Positions 31,846-38,882 of a DNA stretch of 38,882 nt are shown one piece after another. A model generated the notes under the pieces. The model ran no database searches and was not told where the DNA came from. It worked only from the letters and a program-made list of their open reading frames with translations. Position 1 is the stretch's first letter, and every line of letters begins with the position of its first letter. The position numbers and the translations under genes are program-made. Origin of the DNA: UBA5734 sp964499985 (GTDB lineage Bacteria; Bacillota; Clostridia; Saccharofermentanales; UBA5734). The stretch spans positions 1 through 38,882 of the forward strand of contig CAZCMX010000018.1 of the NCBI GenBank assembly GCA_964499985.1, in the 5' to 3' direction.

Positions 31846-33111
31846 TCAGGCTCTATCTTTCACCCGGATAGCGACGAACAAATTGGCGAGGGATAGGGCC
31901 GCTGCGATGAAAAAGACATATTGGGGGCCAATGGTGGTCCAAATGACGCCACCGAGGGTGGCCATTGTGATCGACACGACATGATCCATGCTTTGCCCGG
32001 TGACGAGGGTAGGCGAGATGTCTTCAGGGGCCAGAACAATCGAGCGCAGATAGAGACTTCTGACCATCCCCATCTGCATGGACATACGGTCCAGGATAAA
32101 CAAGACATAAAGGACCAGGACCGCCCAGCCTGTTTTGGGCAGGAAACCGGATGTAAATCCAAAAGCCAGGAAACCGTAGGCGACATAGACCCCGATGAAC
32201 GAATAGGCATCGAGAAACAGCATTTTGCGGATCCCGTAGCGATCCAGCCAGCGGCCCAGGGCCGAGGTGAAAAAGACGCCGGCAAACGAGCCGATCATCA
32301 GGAGCAGGGATAAGGTATCGGCCTTTTTGCCCAGCAAATCGATCAGGACCCAGGGCGCGTAGACCATCATGATCTGCTTTTGCACCCCGAAGATGATCGC
32401 CAGGACATAGTAGTTCCGGTATTCCCAGCGAAAGACAAATTTCGGGCGGGCCAGAGCCTTGCTGGCGGGCTTATTGGCCGCTGTCAGAGTGCCAGTCCGG
32501 TTTCTATGGCGGTCCAGATAAAACAGCAGTCCGACCACGGCCATCGAAGCGATGCCACCAATCAGGAAGGTCGTTTTAATTTCAGTCGTGAAGCTGAACA
32601 GGCCCGACCGGAAGGCGAAGAAAACCAAAAGAGAGGCCAGCATGCTGAACGCCGTGCTGACCCCGTTAAAACGGCCTATCAGGCTGCCTGCATTGGCCTC
32701 GTCATGGATCAGGCTCATGCCGATGCTGTTTTGCAGAGGGAACCAGAGATGCTGGCCAATCGAATGGAAAAAGATGATCGTCAGCATCACCGCATAGGGC
32801 GGAGTCAGAAAGCCAAGCAGCGCCAGGCCAACCACAACCAGCGAATGAGCCAGCATGGCCAGGCGCAAGTCGCCCATGAAAGCCAGGATTGAAACCAGGA
32901 AGATTGACAAAACACCGGGCAATTCGCGGGGGAATTCAATCAGGCCACGCTGCATTGCCGACACCTGGTAGGCATCCTTGAAGTAATTGGAAAACAGGCT
33001 GTCAGAAAAACCAGCACCGATCGCAGCAGCTGCCAGAACCGCATAAAAAATCCAGATCGAGCGCTGATGGGCTGGACTGGCCAGCTTAGGAGCGGAATTC
33101 GGAGCTGCCAT
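31846..33111 (-). CDS. MFS transporter, second type
   Basis: A 421-residue protein with about 12 membrane helices. The start MAAPNSAPKLASPAHQRSIWIFYAVLAAAAIGAGFSDSLFSNYFKDAYQVS is a cytoplasmic tail followed by helix one. Further features are FPRELPGVLSIFLVSILAFMGDLR, the basic middle loop around residues 200-230, and ALGRWLDRYGIRKML, a second-half cytoplasmic GRWxDRxG motif typical of the superfamily. It is unrelated in sequence to the MFS at 28304. The substrate is unknown. GAGGTGATC lies eight bases before ATG 33111. It converges on the sensor kinase gene. Confidence 0.85.
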   Translation of the reverse strand: MAAPNSAPKLASPAHQRSIWIFYAVLAAAAIGAGFSDSLFSNYFKDAYQVSAMQRGLIEFPRELPGVLSIFLVSILAFMGDLRLAMLAHSLVVVGLALLGFLTPPYAVMLTIIFFHSIGQHLWFPLQNSIGMSLIHDEANAGSLIGRFNGVSTAFSMLASLLVFFAFRSGLFSFTTEIKTTFLIGGIASMAVVGLLFYLDRHRNRTGTLTAANKPASKALARPKFVFRWEYRNYYVLAIIFGVQKQIMMVYAPWVLIDLLGKKADTLSLLLMIGSFAGVFFTSALGRWLDRYGIRKMLFLDAYSFIGVYVAYGFLAFGFTSGFLPKTGWAVLVLYVLFILDRMSMQMGMVRSLYLRSIVLAPEDISPTLVTGQSMDHVVSITMATLGGVIWTTIGPQYVFFIAAALSLANLFVAIRVKDRA

Positions 33112-33144
33112 GCGTCAGATCACCTCTTATAACAGACTAGGGCA

Positions 33145-33150
33145 ATTCTA
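33145..33150 (-). promoter_or_regulatory. Possible extended -10 for the minus-strand MFS gene
   Basis: On the minus strand TGTTAGAAT, with the -10 at 33150-33145, lies 33 bases before the MFS start. No good -35 is visible. Confidence 0.4.
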
Positions 33151-33199
33151 ACACAGGGCAATGGTGTGACTCCAGCTCAAATTTTTGTCAGGAATGAAC

Positions 33200-33239
33200 A
33201 AAAAAAGGCCGTCTCAAAACTTTTCATTTTGAGACAGCC
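33200..33239 (-). terminator. Intrinsic terminator after the HIT gene
   Basis: On the minus strand GGCTGTCTCAAAA and TTTTGAGACGGCC form a 13-base stem (one mismatch or wobble) with a 7-base loop, followed by seven T (33206-33200). It separates the HIT gene from the MFS gene. Confidence 0.88.
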
Positions 33240-33274
33240 CCAGGAGCGAGCCTGGCCTGGATCCGGCGATGGCT

Positions 33275-33697
33275 TTATAGCGCCTTTTTCAACGCTTCAA
33301 TCTGGAGCGCATATTCGGCCTCACTGAGGTAGACTTTGCCCGGATTCATTTCAAAAACGGCACCCCAGGCAGCCTGGTCTTCGTATTTGGGAACCAGGTG
33401 CATATGCAGATGATGCAGCTTGTCGCCATAGGCCCCGTAATTGATCTTGGCCGGTTGGTAGACCTGGCTGATCGCCTTGGCTGCCCGCGCGATATCGGAC
33501 ATATAGGCGGCCTGGTCAGCCTCGGACAGGTCGAAAATTTCCTTGGCATGGTCCTTGAATGCGACGATGCAACGGCCCGGATGAGTTTGTTCCTTAAAGA
33601 AAAACAGCTCGGAAACCGACAGATCGGCTACTTTGAGCATCAGGGCTGACTGGCGTTCATCTTTCATGCAATAAAAGCAGTCTTTATTCTTTTCCAT
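33275..33697 (-). CDS. HIT-family protein
   Basis: A 140-residue histidine-triad protein. The triad HLHMHLVPK is near residues 98-106, and an N-terminal CFYC pair (8-11) is common in HIT hydrolases, where cysteines may bind zinc. HIT proteins hydrolyse nucleotide phosphoramidates or dinucleoside polyphosphates. The chosen start follows a GAGGGGG ribosome site; the frame is open 19 codons further upstream without support. It forms its own unit ended by a strong terminator. Confidence 0.88.
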   Translation of the reverse strand: MEKNKDCFYCMKDERQSALMLKVADLSVSELFFFKEQTHPGRCIVAFKDHAKEIFDLSEADQAAYMSDIARAAKAISQVYQPAKINYGAYGDKLHHLHMHLVPKYEDQAAWGAVFEMNPGKVYLSEAEYALQIEALKKAL

Positions 33698-33742
33698 GGT
33701 ATCCCCCTCGAATCTTGGCAGCAAAGCCGAATAAACAAAACC

Positions 33743-33748
33743 AGTATA
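33743..33748 (-). promoter_or_regulatory. Possible -10 box for the HIT gene
   Basis: TATACT on the minus strand (33748-33743) lies 45 bases before the HIT start codon in an AT-rich gap; the -35 region is poor. Confidence 0.35.
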
Positions 33749-33824
33749 ACGCAAATATGTTCATCGTGCACGAGAAATGCTCTAAAATAATCCCAGAAAT
33801 GACCAAGAAAAACCTAAAATATAC

Positions 33825-34829
33825 TCATTGTTGCCATTGCTGCCGGATCTCATCCATCAGATCCAGGACATCTTGCGACAGGCCTGCAGCGAGCGCGGCG
33901 GCCGCTTCGGACCAGAGGCCGAGATCGGACCGGACCGCCTGGATCGCCTGCTGCATGGCTTTTGCTTCATAAACCAAGGCCTGGCCAGACTCGCCAGCCA
34001 TAAGGATCTGGCTGGGGCCGTCGTTGGGAACGAAGGTCGCCCGGTCAGCGCGTGGATAATTTTCAATGGTGAGATAGCCCAGATCACCCGCCACGACGGC
34101 TGTTTTAGGCATTTTGGCCCGGAAGGTGAGGGTCACTGTGGCCAGTTCCCCCTCGATATTTTCCAGGAGGATGCCCACGGATTCATCAACCCCGGTCGCA
34201 AAGGGCCGCGCCAGGGTTTTGATCCGATGCGGCCGGCTGGTCAGAAAAAAACGCACCAGAGACAAGGCATACGTGCCGATATCCAGCAAAGCGCCACCCG
34301 CCAGGCCGGGGTTGAAAAAGCGGTTGCCAGGCGCGGCCTCCTTGCAGCTGCCGAAGGGAGCCTGGATCATTTTGAGCGTGCCCAGCTGTCCGGACTGGAT
34401 GAACGTACGCAGCTGATGGAACAGGGGCATATGGTAGATGGTCATCGCCTCGGCGACCAGCAGGCCCTTTCCCCGGGCCAGCTCCTGAGCAAGGCGCAGC
34501 TGGCGGGCATCGGTCGTGATTGCTTTTTCACACAGGACATGCTTGCCGTGGTGAAGGCAATCCAGGATGAGTTCGCCATGGGTATTGTGTGGGGTCGCCA
34601 GATAGACCACATCAATGTCCGGATCGGCCAAAAGGCCTGCATAAGATCCATAGGCCCGGCTCGCTCCGAAGGCTGCAGCAAAGGCAGCGGCCTTGCCAGG
34701 GTCACGTGAACCGACAGCCAGAAGGCTGCCGCCAGCCTCTGGGACTGCAGCGGCAAATTCCCGGGCGATCTGGCCGAGACCGAGAATTCCCCAGCGAATG
34801 GGCTCAGTCATCATCCCCTCTAAAACCAT
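33825..34829 (-). CDS. Gfo/Idh/MocA-family oxidoreductase
   Basis: A 334-residue NAD(P)-dependent dehydrogenase. The N-terminal Rossmann fold carries WGILGLGQIA (13-22), LATPHNTH (78-84), and the catalytic CEKAIT (Glu101-Lys102). The C-terminal substrate domain includes GGALLDIGTYAL with the conserved GxxxDxGxY pattern. Family members oxidise or reduce sugars, inositols or trans-dihydrodiols; the substrate here is unknown. AAGGAG lies ten bases before ATG 34829, though a second ATG pair six codons later has its own GAGGGG. It follows the cardiolipin synthase gene by 24 bases, so it is probably the last gene of that unit. Confidence 0.87.
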   Translation of the reverse strand: MVLEGMMTEPIRWGILGLGQIAREFAAAVPEAGGSLLAVGSRDPGKAAAFAAAFGASRAYGSYAGLLADPDIDVVYLATPHNTHGELILDCLHHGKHVLCEKAITTDARQLRLAQELARGKGLLVAEAMTIYHMPLFHQLRTFIQSGQLGTLKMIQAPFGSCKEAAPGNRFFNPGLAGGALLDIGTYALSLVRFFLTSRPHRIKTLARPFATGVDESVGILLENIEGELATVTLTFRAKMPKTAVVAGDLGYLTIENYPRADRATFVPNDGPSQILMAGESGQALVYEAKAMQQAIQAVRSDLGLWSEAAAALAAGLSQDVLDLMDEIRQQWQQ

Positions 34830-34853
34830 GAATCATCTTCTCCTTCAAAAGCC

Positions 34854-36449
34854 TTAGAACAGCGGCGCGAACAGGCGCAGGAAGGCCTGCAGCAGGCGCT
34901 CGGGCAAACGGATATGCTTGAGCTGGTTCAGCGTGATGGGCTCACTGATCGCAAAAATGGCCAGCAAATCCTGTTTGATATCTGACAGGACCGGGGCTCC
35001 AATGATCAGAACCCCATCTTCAAATTGCAGGTGGAAGCTGCGGTAGTCCATATTGATCGTCCCCGTGACCGCCAGGTCATCGTCACATAAAATCATCTTG
35101 GCATGGAGAAAACCGGGCAGGTATTCAAAGATTTTGACGCCCGCTGTCACCAGACGCTGGTAATTGGACTGAGTCACCTTATGGACATACCATTTGTCCC
35201 AGATCCGCGGCGTGGCTATCCGGACATCGATGCCACCCTGGGCGGCCTGGCAGAGGGCATCCATCATGAACTCATCGATGACCAGATAGGGCGTCGTGAT
35301 ATAAACATAGTCGCGGGCACTGGCAATGATCTGTCGGTAAACCTGCTCTGCCGGATTGACCGGATTATTAACCGGACCGTCAGCAAAGGGCTGGAAAAAC
35401 CCTTCACTGGCGAAGGGGGCCAAGGGGCGGTAACGGCTAAAGTCTTCGCTGACATGGGTCTGGGATTGCCACATCTCGAGAAAAATGACCGTCAGGCTCC
35501 AGACCGCATCGCCCTCCAGCCGGATGGCCGTATCCTTCCAATGGCCGAACCTTGGGTACAAATTGGCATATTCATCCGCCAGATTCGTGCCGCCTGTATA
35601 GCCGATCTGGCCATCGATCACGGCAATCTTCTGATGGTTGCGATGATTCAGGTACAGGTGGACCAGACCCTTCTGGACCTCGCTGTATGCGATGGCCCGG
35701 ATCTTTTCAGCAGCCAGAGTTTCCCGGAAATGGGCCGGCAGTTCTGCCATCATGCTGCCGGCATCATCGTACAGCAGCCTGACCTCAACCCCGGCAGCGG
35801 CCTTTTGCCGCAGGATTTCATGGATTTCGCCCCAGACCTGGCCAGCGGCAATAATAAAATATTCCAGGAAAATGAAGCGCCTGGCAGCCTCGAGATCCCG
35901 GCGCAGATCTGCAAATTGCAGCTCGCCCAGTGGGTAGTAGGTGCAATGGGTGCTTTCATAGACGGGGAACCCCTGGTTTTCCAGATAAACCGCCAGTCTT
36001 TTCGGCAGAGGGTGACTTTGGCCCAGGCGCTCCAGGACACCCAGCTGAGGTAAAAGCCAATGTGAGCGGCGCTGGAAGATCTTGCGGACCCGCCGTCCGG
36101 ACCGGCTTGACTGGCCAGAGCGGCCCCATAACAGATACAAGGCCTCGCCAAAAACCGGCAGCAGCAGGATGATCACGGTCCAGGCAAAGGTATAGGCCGA
36201 TGACTCGTTCTTGCTGACCAGATAAAGAACCTGAAGCAGGGCGATGATTTCCAGCACAATATAGAGGGTCGTGAAATGGGCCCGGAGATTGACCACGACC
36301 AGCCAGATCAGGACCAGCTGGGCCAGGACAGCTGCCGCGACCACCAATAGACGCAGGCGGCTGCGGGAGTGGTTCTGGCCCGCCGCTGTGGCCAGGCCAT
36401 CTGCTGCGAGCTTGGCTGTCTGTCGCGACCCGGTGTCAGCGGTGGACAT
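34854..36449 (-). CDS. cls: Cardiolipin synthase (phospholipase D family)
   Basis: Joins phosphatidylglycerol molecules to cardiolipin at the membrane. With ATG 36449 it has 531 residues. Two membrane helices lie at about 32-55 and 62-78 with a third hydrophobic segment near 87-108. Two HKD motifs follow: His272-Lys274-Asp279 in NHRNHQKIAVIDG, and His449-Lys451-Asp456 in LHAKMILCDDD. GTG 36455 has AGG six bases upstream and TTG 36461 is also in frame, so the exact start is open. All three overlap the end of the transporter gene (36436), so coupling is likely. A Ser/Ala-rich N-terminal tail of about 30 residues is unusual but not unique. Confidence 0.92.
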   Translation of the reverse strand: MSTADTGSRQTAKLAADGLATAAGQNHSRSRLRLLVVAAAVLAQLVLIWLVVVNLRAHFTTLYIVLEIIALLQVLYLVSKNESSAYTFAWTVIILLLPVFGEALYLLWGRSGQSSRSGRRVRKIFQRRSHWLLPQLGVLERLGQSHPLPKRLAVYLENQGFPVYESTHCTYYPLGELQFADLRRDLEAARRFIFLEYFIIAAGQVWGEIHEILRQKAAAGVEVRLLYDDAGSMMAELPAHFRETLAAEKIRAIAYSEVQKGLVHLYLNHRNHQKIAVIDGQIGYTGGTNLADEYANLYPRFGHWKDTAIRLEGDAVWSLTVIFLEMWQSQTHVSEDFSRYRPLAPFASEGFFQPFADGPVNNPVNPAEQVYRQIIASARDYVYITTPYLVIDEFMMDALCQAAQGGIDVRIATPRIWDKWYVHKVTQSNYQRLVTAGVKIFEYLPGFLHAKMILCDDDLAVTGTINMDYRSFHLQFEDGVLIIGAPVLSDIKQDLLAIFAISEPITLNQLKHIRLPERLLQAFLRLFAPLF

Positions 36450-37614
36450 AGCCACGGTCAACCTGGATCACACAACGCAGGCTGGGATTGAGACTGGCAA
36501 TTTCCGACTTGATGCGGAAAACCAGGTCATCGTCCGACTCATCAAAGGCATAGGGCGCACTGACATCAAAAATCAAGTTGGAATGACTCAGGCCATGGAC
36601 GACACGGAAATCGTGCAGCGAGAGGCTCGGTGCGATCTGGCTGAGTGTGCGTTCAGCCAGCACCTTCAGCTTCTGGGTTTCCGGGTCATTGAGGCGTACG
36701 GGATCCATATGGATGACCAGGTTGATCGAAAGCTCCGTCAGGAAGTCCCGCTCGATATTGTCGATCAGGTCATGGCTGCGCATGGGATCCATATCCGCTG
36801 AAATCTCGCAATGGACGGTCGCGAAGCATTTGGTCGGCCCATAATTGTGGACTGCCAGGTCATGCAGGCCGATGACCCCGGGATAGCTCAGGATCCGCTC
36901 GTGGATCCGGTCCACCAGATCCCGGTCGGGGCCGGAACCGAGCAGGGGACTGACCGTTTCCATGATCAGCCTCACACCGCTGACCATGATGAACAAGGCA
37001 ACCGCCGCGCCCATGTAACCATCCAGTTCAAATCCGGTTAGCCGGGAAATCAGCAGGGCGCCCAGGACCGCTGAGGTTGCCAGGACATCATTACGGCTGT
37101 CAGCTGCGGTTGCGATCAAGGTGACAGAATCGATTTTCCGGCCAATCGAGCGGTAAAACCGCATTTGCCAGAACTTGATCGCAATGGAGAGCACCAGCAC
37201 GGCGACCGAGAGCCAGCTGAATAGACTGGGTTCCGGGTGGAGAATTTTGTTAAAGGCAGTTTTCAGCAGATCGAAGCCCAGTGACAGAATCACAAATGAG
37301 ACAATCAGCCCGGCAATGTACTCATACCGTTCGTGGCCGAAGGGATGCTTTTCATCTGCCGGTTTGCCGGACATCTTGAAGCCTGCCACCGTGACCAGGG
37401 ACGAACTCGAATCAGACAGGTTATTGATGGCATCGGCGGTTATGGCAAGACTATGGAACAAAAGGCCAACCGTCAGCTTGATCCCGAACAGGAGCAAGTT
37501 TGAGACAATGCCGACCAGGCCGGCAAACCGGCCATATCGTTCGCGGACCGCCGGATTGGAGGTATGCTCAGCATTCTTGATGAAAAACCGGATCAGGGCG
37601 TTTGTCTTCGTCAT
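36436..37614 (-). CDS. Cation diffusion facilitator family transporter
   Basis: A 392-residue CDF antiporter that exports divalent metal ions. Six membrane helices occupy about residues 27-220. Metal ligands are in ITADAINNLSD (helix 2) and ATAADSRNDVL (helix 5), giving a DxxxN/DxxxD pattern in place of the zinc-type pair with histidine, so manganese or another ion is possible. After the first C-terminal dimerisation domain (about 225-300) a second similar alpha-beta unit (HDFRVVHGLSHSNLIFDV to the end) follows, explaining the length. It overlaps the acyl-CoA synthetase gene by four bases (ATGA) and the cardiolipin synthase gene by about 14. Confidence 0.88.
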   Translation of the reverse strand: MTKTNALIRFFIKNAEHTSNPAVRERYGRFAGLVGIVSNLLLFGIKLTVGLLFHSLAITADAINNLSDSSSSLVTVAGFKMSGKPADEKHPFGHERYEYIAGLIVSFVILSLGFDLLKTAFNKILHPEPSLFSWLSVAVLVLSIAIKFWQMRFYRSIGRKIDSVTLIATAADSRNDVLATSAVLGALLISRLTGFELDGYMGAAVALFIMVSGVRLIMETVSPLLGSGPDRDLVDRIHERILSYPGVIGLHDLAVHNYGPTKCFATVHCEISADMDPMRSHDLIDNIERDFLTELSINLVIHMDPVRLNDPETQKLKVLAERTLSQIAPSLSLHDFRVVHGLSHSNLIFDVSAPYAFDESDDDLVFRIKSEIASLNPSLRCVIQVDRGYVHR

Positions 37615-38882
37615 TTGTCCTTGTTGCCCTCATCGTGCTCGTGGTCGATGTTCTTTCCGGTGATGTCCCTGAGCCGCAGCTTATGGTGGGCGAGCCAGTC
37701 CCGGATGCCGGCGATTTCGATCGGCCGCTTGATTTTCAGGGTCGTGGTCTTGACCATGTCCTGGAAACTGAAGACATATTGGCGGATGCCCTTGAAACTC
37801 GGCAACCGGCTGTTGATTTCGCGAATCAGCTGGTCGAGATGGGCCCGGATCTGATGCTCAGATGCATCCTGGCCCAGCTTTTCCTTGAGCACGTCCCGGT
37901 CGAGGACGACTTTGGCTGAAACAACGACATCGCCTTCGTCATCTTCACCCCAGACCAGGGATTCCTTGATCAGCTTGTCCTGGCCTAGCAGGTACTCGAT
38001 CTCTTCGGGGAAGACTTTCTTGCCGCTTTTGAGGACGATCATCGATTTCTGGCGCCCGGTGATCGACAGACAGCCCGTGGCTGGATCGATCCGGCCGATA
38101 TCACCGGTATGAAACCAGCCCTCGGGGTCGATGGCTTCTGCTGTCGCCTCCGGGTCCTGGTAATAGCCCAGCATGACGATCGGGCCGCGGACCAGGATCT
38201 CACCCGGCTCGCCCGGTGTCTCGCTGTCGATGGCGATCTCGGTCCCACCCATCGGATGGCCGACGGTGCCCGGCACGAAAACCTTGGAATTGCAGCCGGC
38301 TGCAACCGGCGAGGTCTCGGTCAGGCCATAGCCCTGCAGGATATGGATGCCGATCGCATCGAAAAAGCGGATGATCTCCGGGTCGATCGGGGCGGCACCG
38401 CAGATCCCGAGCTGCAGACTGCCGCCAAAGGCCGCGAGGATCTGTTTGTACAGGATACGCCGTAAATCGATCCCGACCTTTCTGAGCCCCTGGGTGATCG
38501 GCAGCAGACGCCGGACCAGCTTGTCCTTGCCTGTCTTTTGCAGCGTCGCCTGGACCTTGTTATAGAAGTTCTCGAACAGGATCGGCACGCCGACGATCAT
38601 GTCGATATGATAGTCCTGGAGATTTTTCTGGATATGGCGCAGACCATCGCTCTCGTGGATCTCGGCGCCATAGTAGAGACCGATATAGAGTCCGCAGGTA
38701 TTTTCAAAGGTGTGGTGGAGCGGCAGGACCGAGAGCATGCGAATGCCCGGCCAGAGCTTGACGACACTGGCAACCGCCTGGATATCCGCGCAGATATTGC
38801 GCTGGCTGAGCATGACCGCCTTGGCCACACTGGTCGTACCGGAGGTGAACAGCAGGGACATCAGGGCATCCGGATCGATCGT
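37611..38882 (-). CDS. AMP-forming acyl-CoA synthetase, C-terminal part
   Basis: The frame runs off the right end of the window; the last 423 residues are present. It is an adenylate-forming enzyme (ANL superfamily) of the long-chain fatty acyl-CoA synthetase type, activating fatty acids as acyl-AMP then acyl-CoA. Visible motifs are the phosphate loop LLFTSGTTSVAKAVMLS, PLHHTFENT, QGYGLTETSP, GWFHTGDIGRID and GRQKSMIVLKSGKKVFPEEIE, plus KTTTLKIKRP near the end with the likely catalytic lysine. The phosphate loop is slightly atypical (SVAKAV instead of G.PKGV). It is the first visible gene of a minus-strand run. Confidence 0.9.
   Translation of the reverse strand, partial: TIDPDALMSLLFTSGTTSVAKAVMLSQRNICADIQAVASVVKLWPGIRMLSVLPLHHTFENTCGLYIGLYYGAEIHESDGLRHIQKNLQDYHIDMIVGVPILFENFYNKVQATLQKTGKDKLVRRLLPITQGLRKVGIDLRRILYKQILAAFGGSLQLGICGAAPIDPEIIRFFDAIGIHILQGYGLTETSPVAAGCNSKVFVPGTVGHPMGGTEIAIDSETPGEPGEILVRGPIVMLGYYQDPEATAEAIDPEGWFHTGDIGRIDPATGCLSITGRQKSMIVLKSGKKVFPEEIEYLLGQDKLIKESLVWGEDDEGDVVVSAKVVLDRDVLKEKLGQDASEHQIRAHLDQLIREINSRLPSFKGIRQYVFSFQDMVKTTTLKIKRPIEIAGIRDWLAHHKLRLRDITGKNIDHEHDEGNKDK

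Overview
This window reads as chromosomal DNA of a high-GC (by eye), Gram-positive-type anaerobe, most likely a clostridial member of the Firmicutes (Bacillota). The main evidence is the block hprK-murB-rapZ-yvcK-whiA, which is typical of low-branching Gram-positives, together with sigma-A style promoters (TTGACA-17-TATAAT), strong GGAGG ribosome binding sites, an L10 leader attenuator, a C-type L33, and a PEP-utilising domain fused to pyruvate kinase. I cannot name the genus from sequence alone.

Region 1 (1-3.5 kb): the 3' end of a GntP-type permease, then a CoA-disulfide-reductase-like flavoprotein and a two-subunit family I CoA-transferase-like enzyme. A 42-codon fragment resembling the N-terminus of phosphate butyryltransferase follows. 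The B subunit appears to lack the catalytic glutamate of true transferases.

Region 2 (3.5-9 kb): the translation/transcription block rpmG-secE-nusG-rplK-rplA, then the L10 leader and rplJ-rplL. The usual rpoB does not follow rplL. A terminator, a five-gene tRNA cluster (Met, Glu, Val, Gly, Cys), an unrecognised 288-residue protein gene and an extra identical tRNA-Gly come next.

Region 3 (9-24 kb): a dense plus-strand housekeeping stretch. It holds hprK-murB-rapZ-yvcK-whiA-trmL and an M20 peptidase, two unrecognised genes with their own promoters, pyk, an HtrA-type protease, a small membrane protein, an RlmI-type methyltransferase and a beta-CASP metallo-beta-lactamase protein.

Region 4 (24-33 kb, accessory): a radical-SAM aminomutase carrying the residues of glutamate 2,3-aminomutase; a low-GC scar with a broken DUF4143-type ATPase gene between two copies of a palindromic element; a minus-strand pair of short-chain dehydrogenase and alpha-oxoamine synthase; an MFS transporter translationally coupled to a two-component system; and a second, convergent MFS transporter.

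Region 5 (33-38.9 kb, minus strand): a HIT protein, then a tightly packed series acyl-CoA synthetase (cut by the window end) - cation diffusion facilitator - cardiolipin synthase - Gfo/Idh/MocA oxidoreductase, which looks like one transcription unit.

The most unusual items are the palindrome-flanked ATPase relic, the oxoamine synthase/reductase pair, the CoA-transferase-like pair without its glutamate, and the ribosomal cluster broken off from rpoBC. I saw no CRISPR array, prophage, complete insertion sequence or clear novel defence system. All functional calls come from reading motifs by eye; no database search was run.
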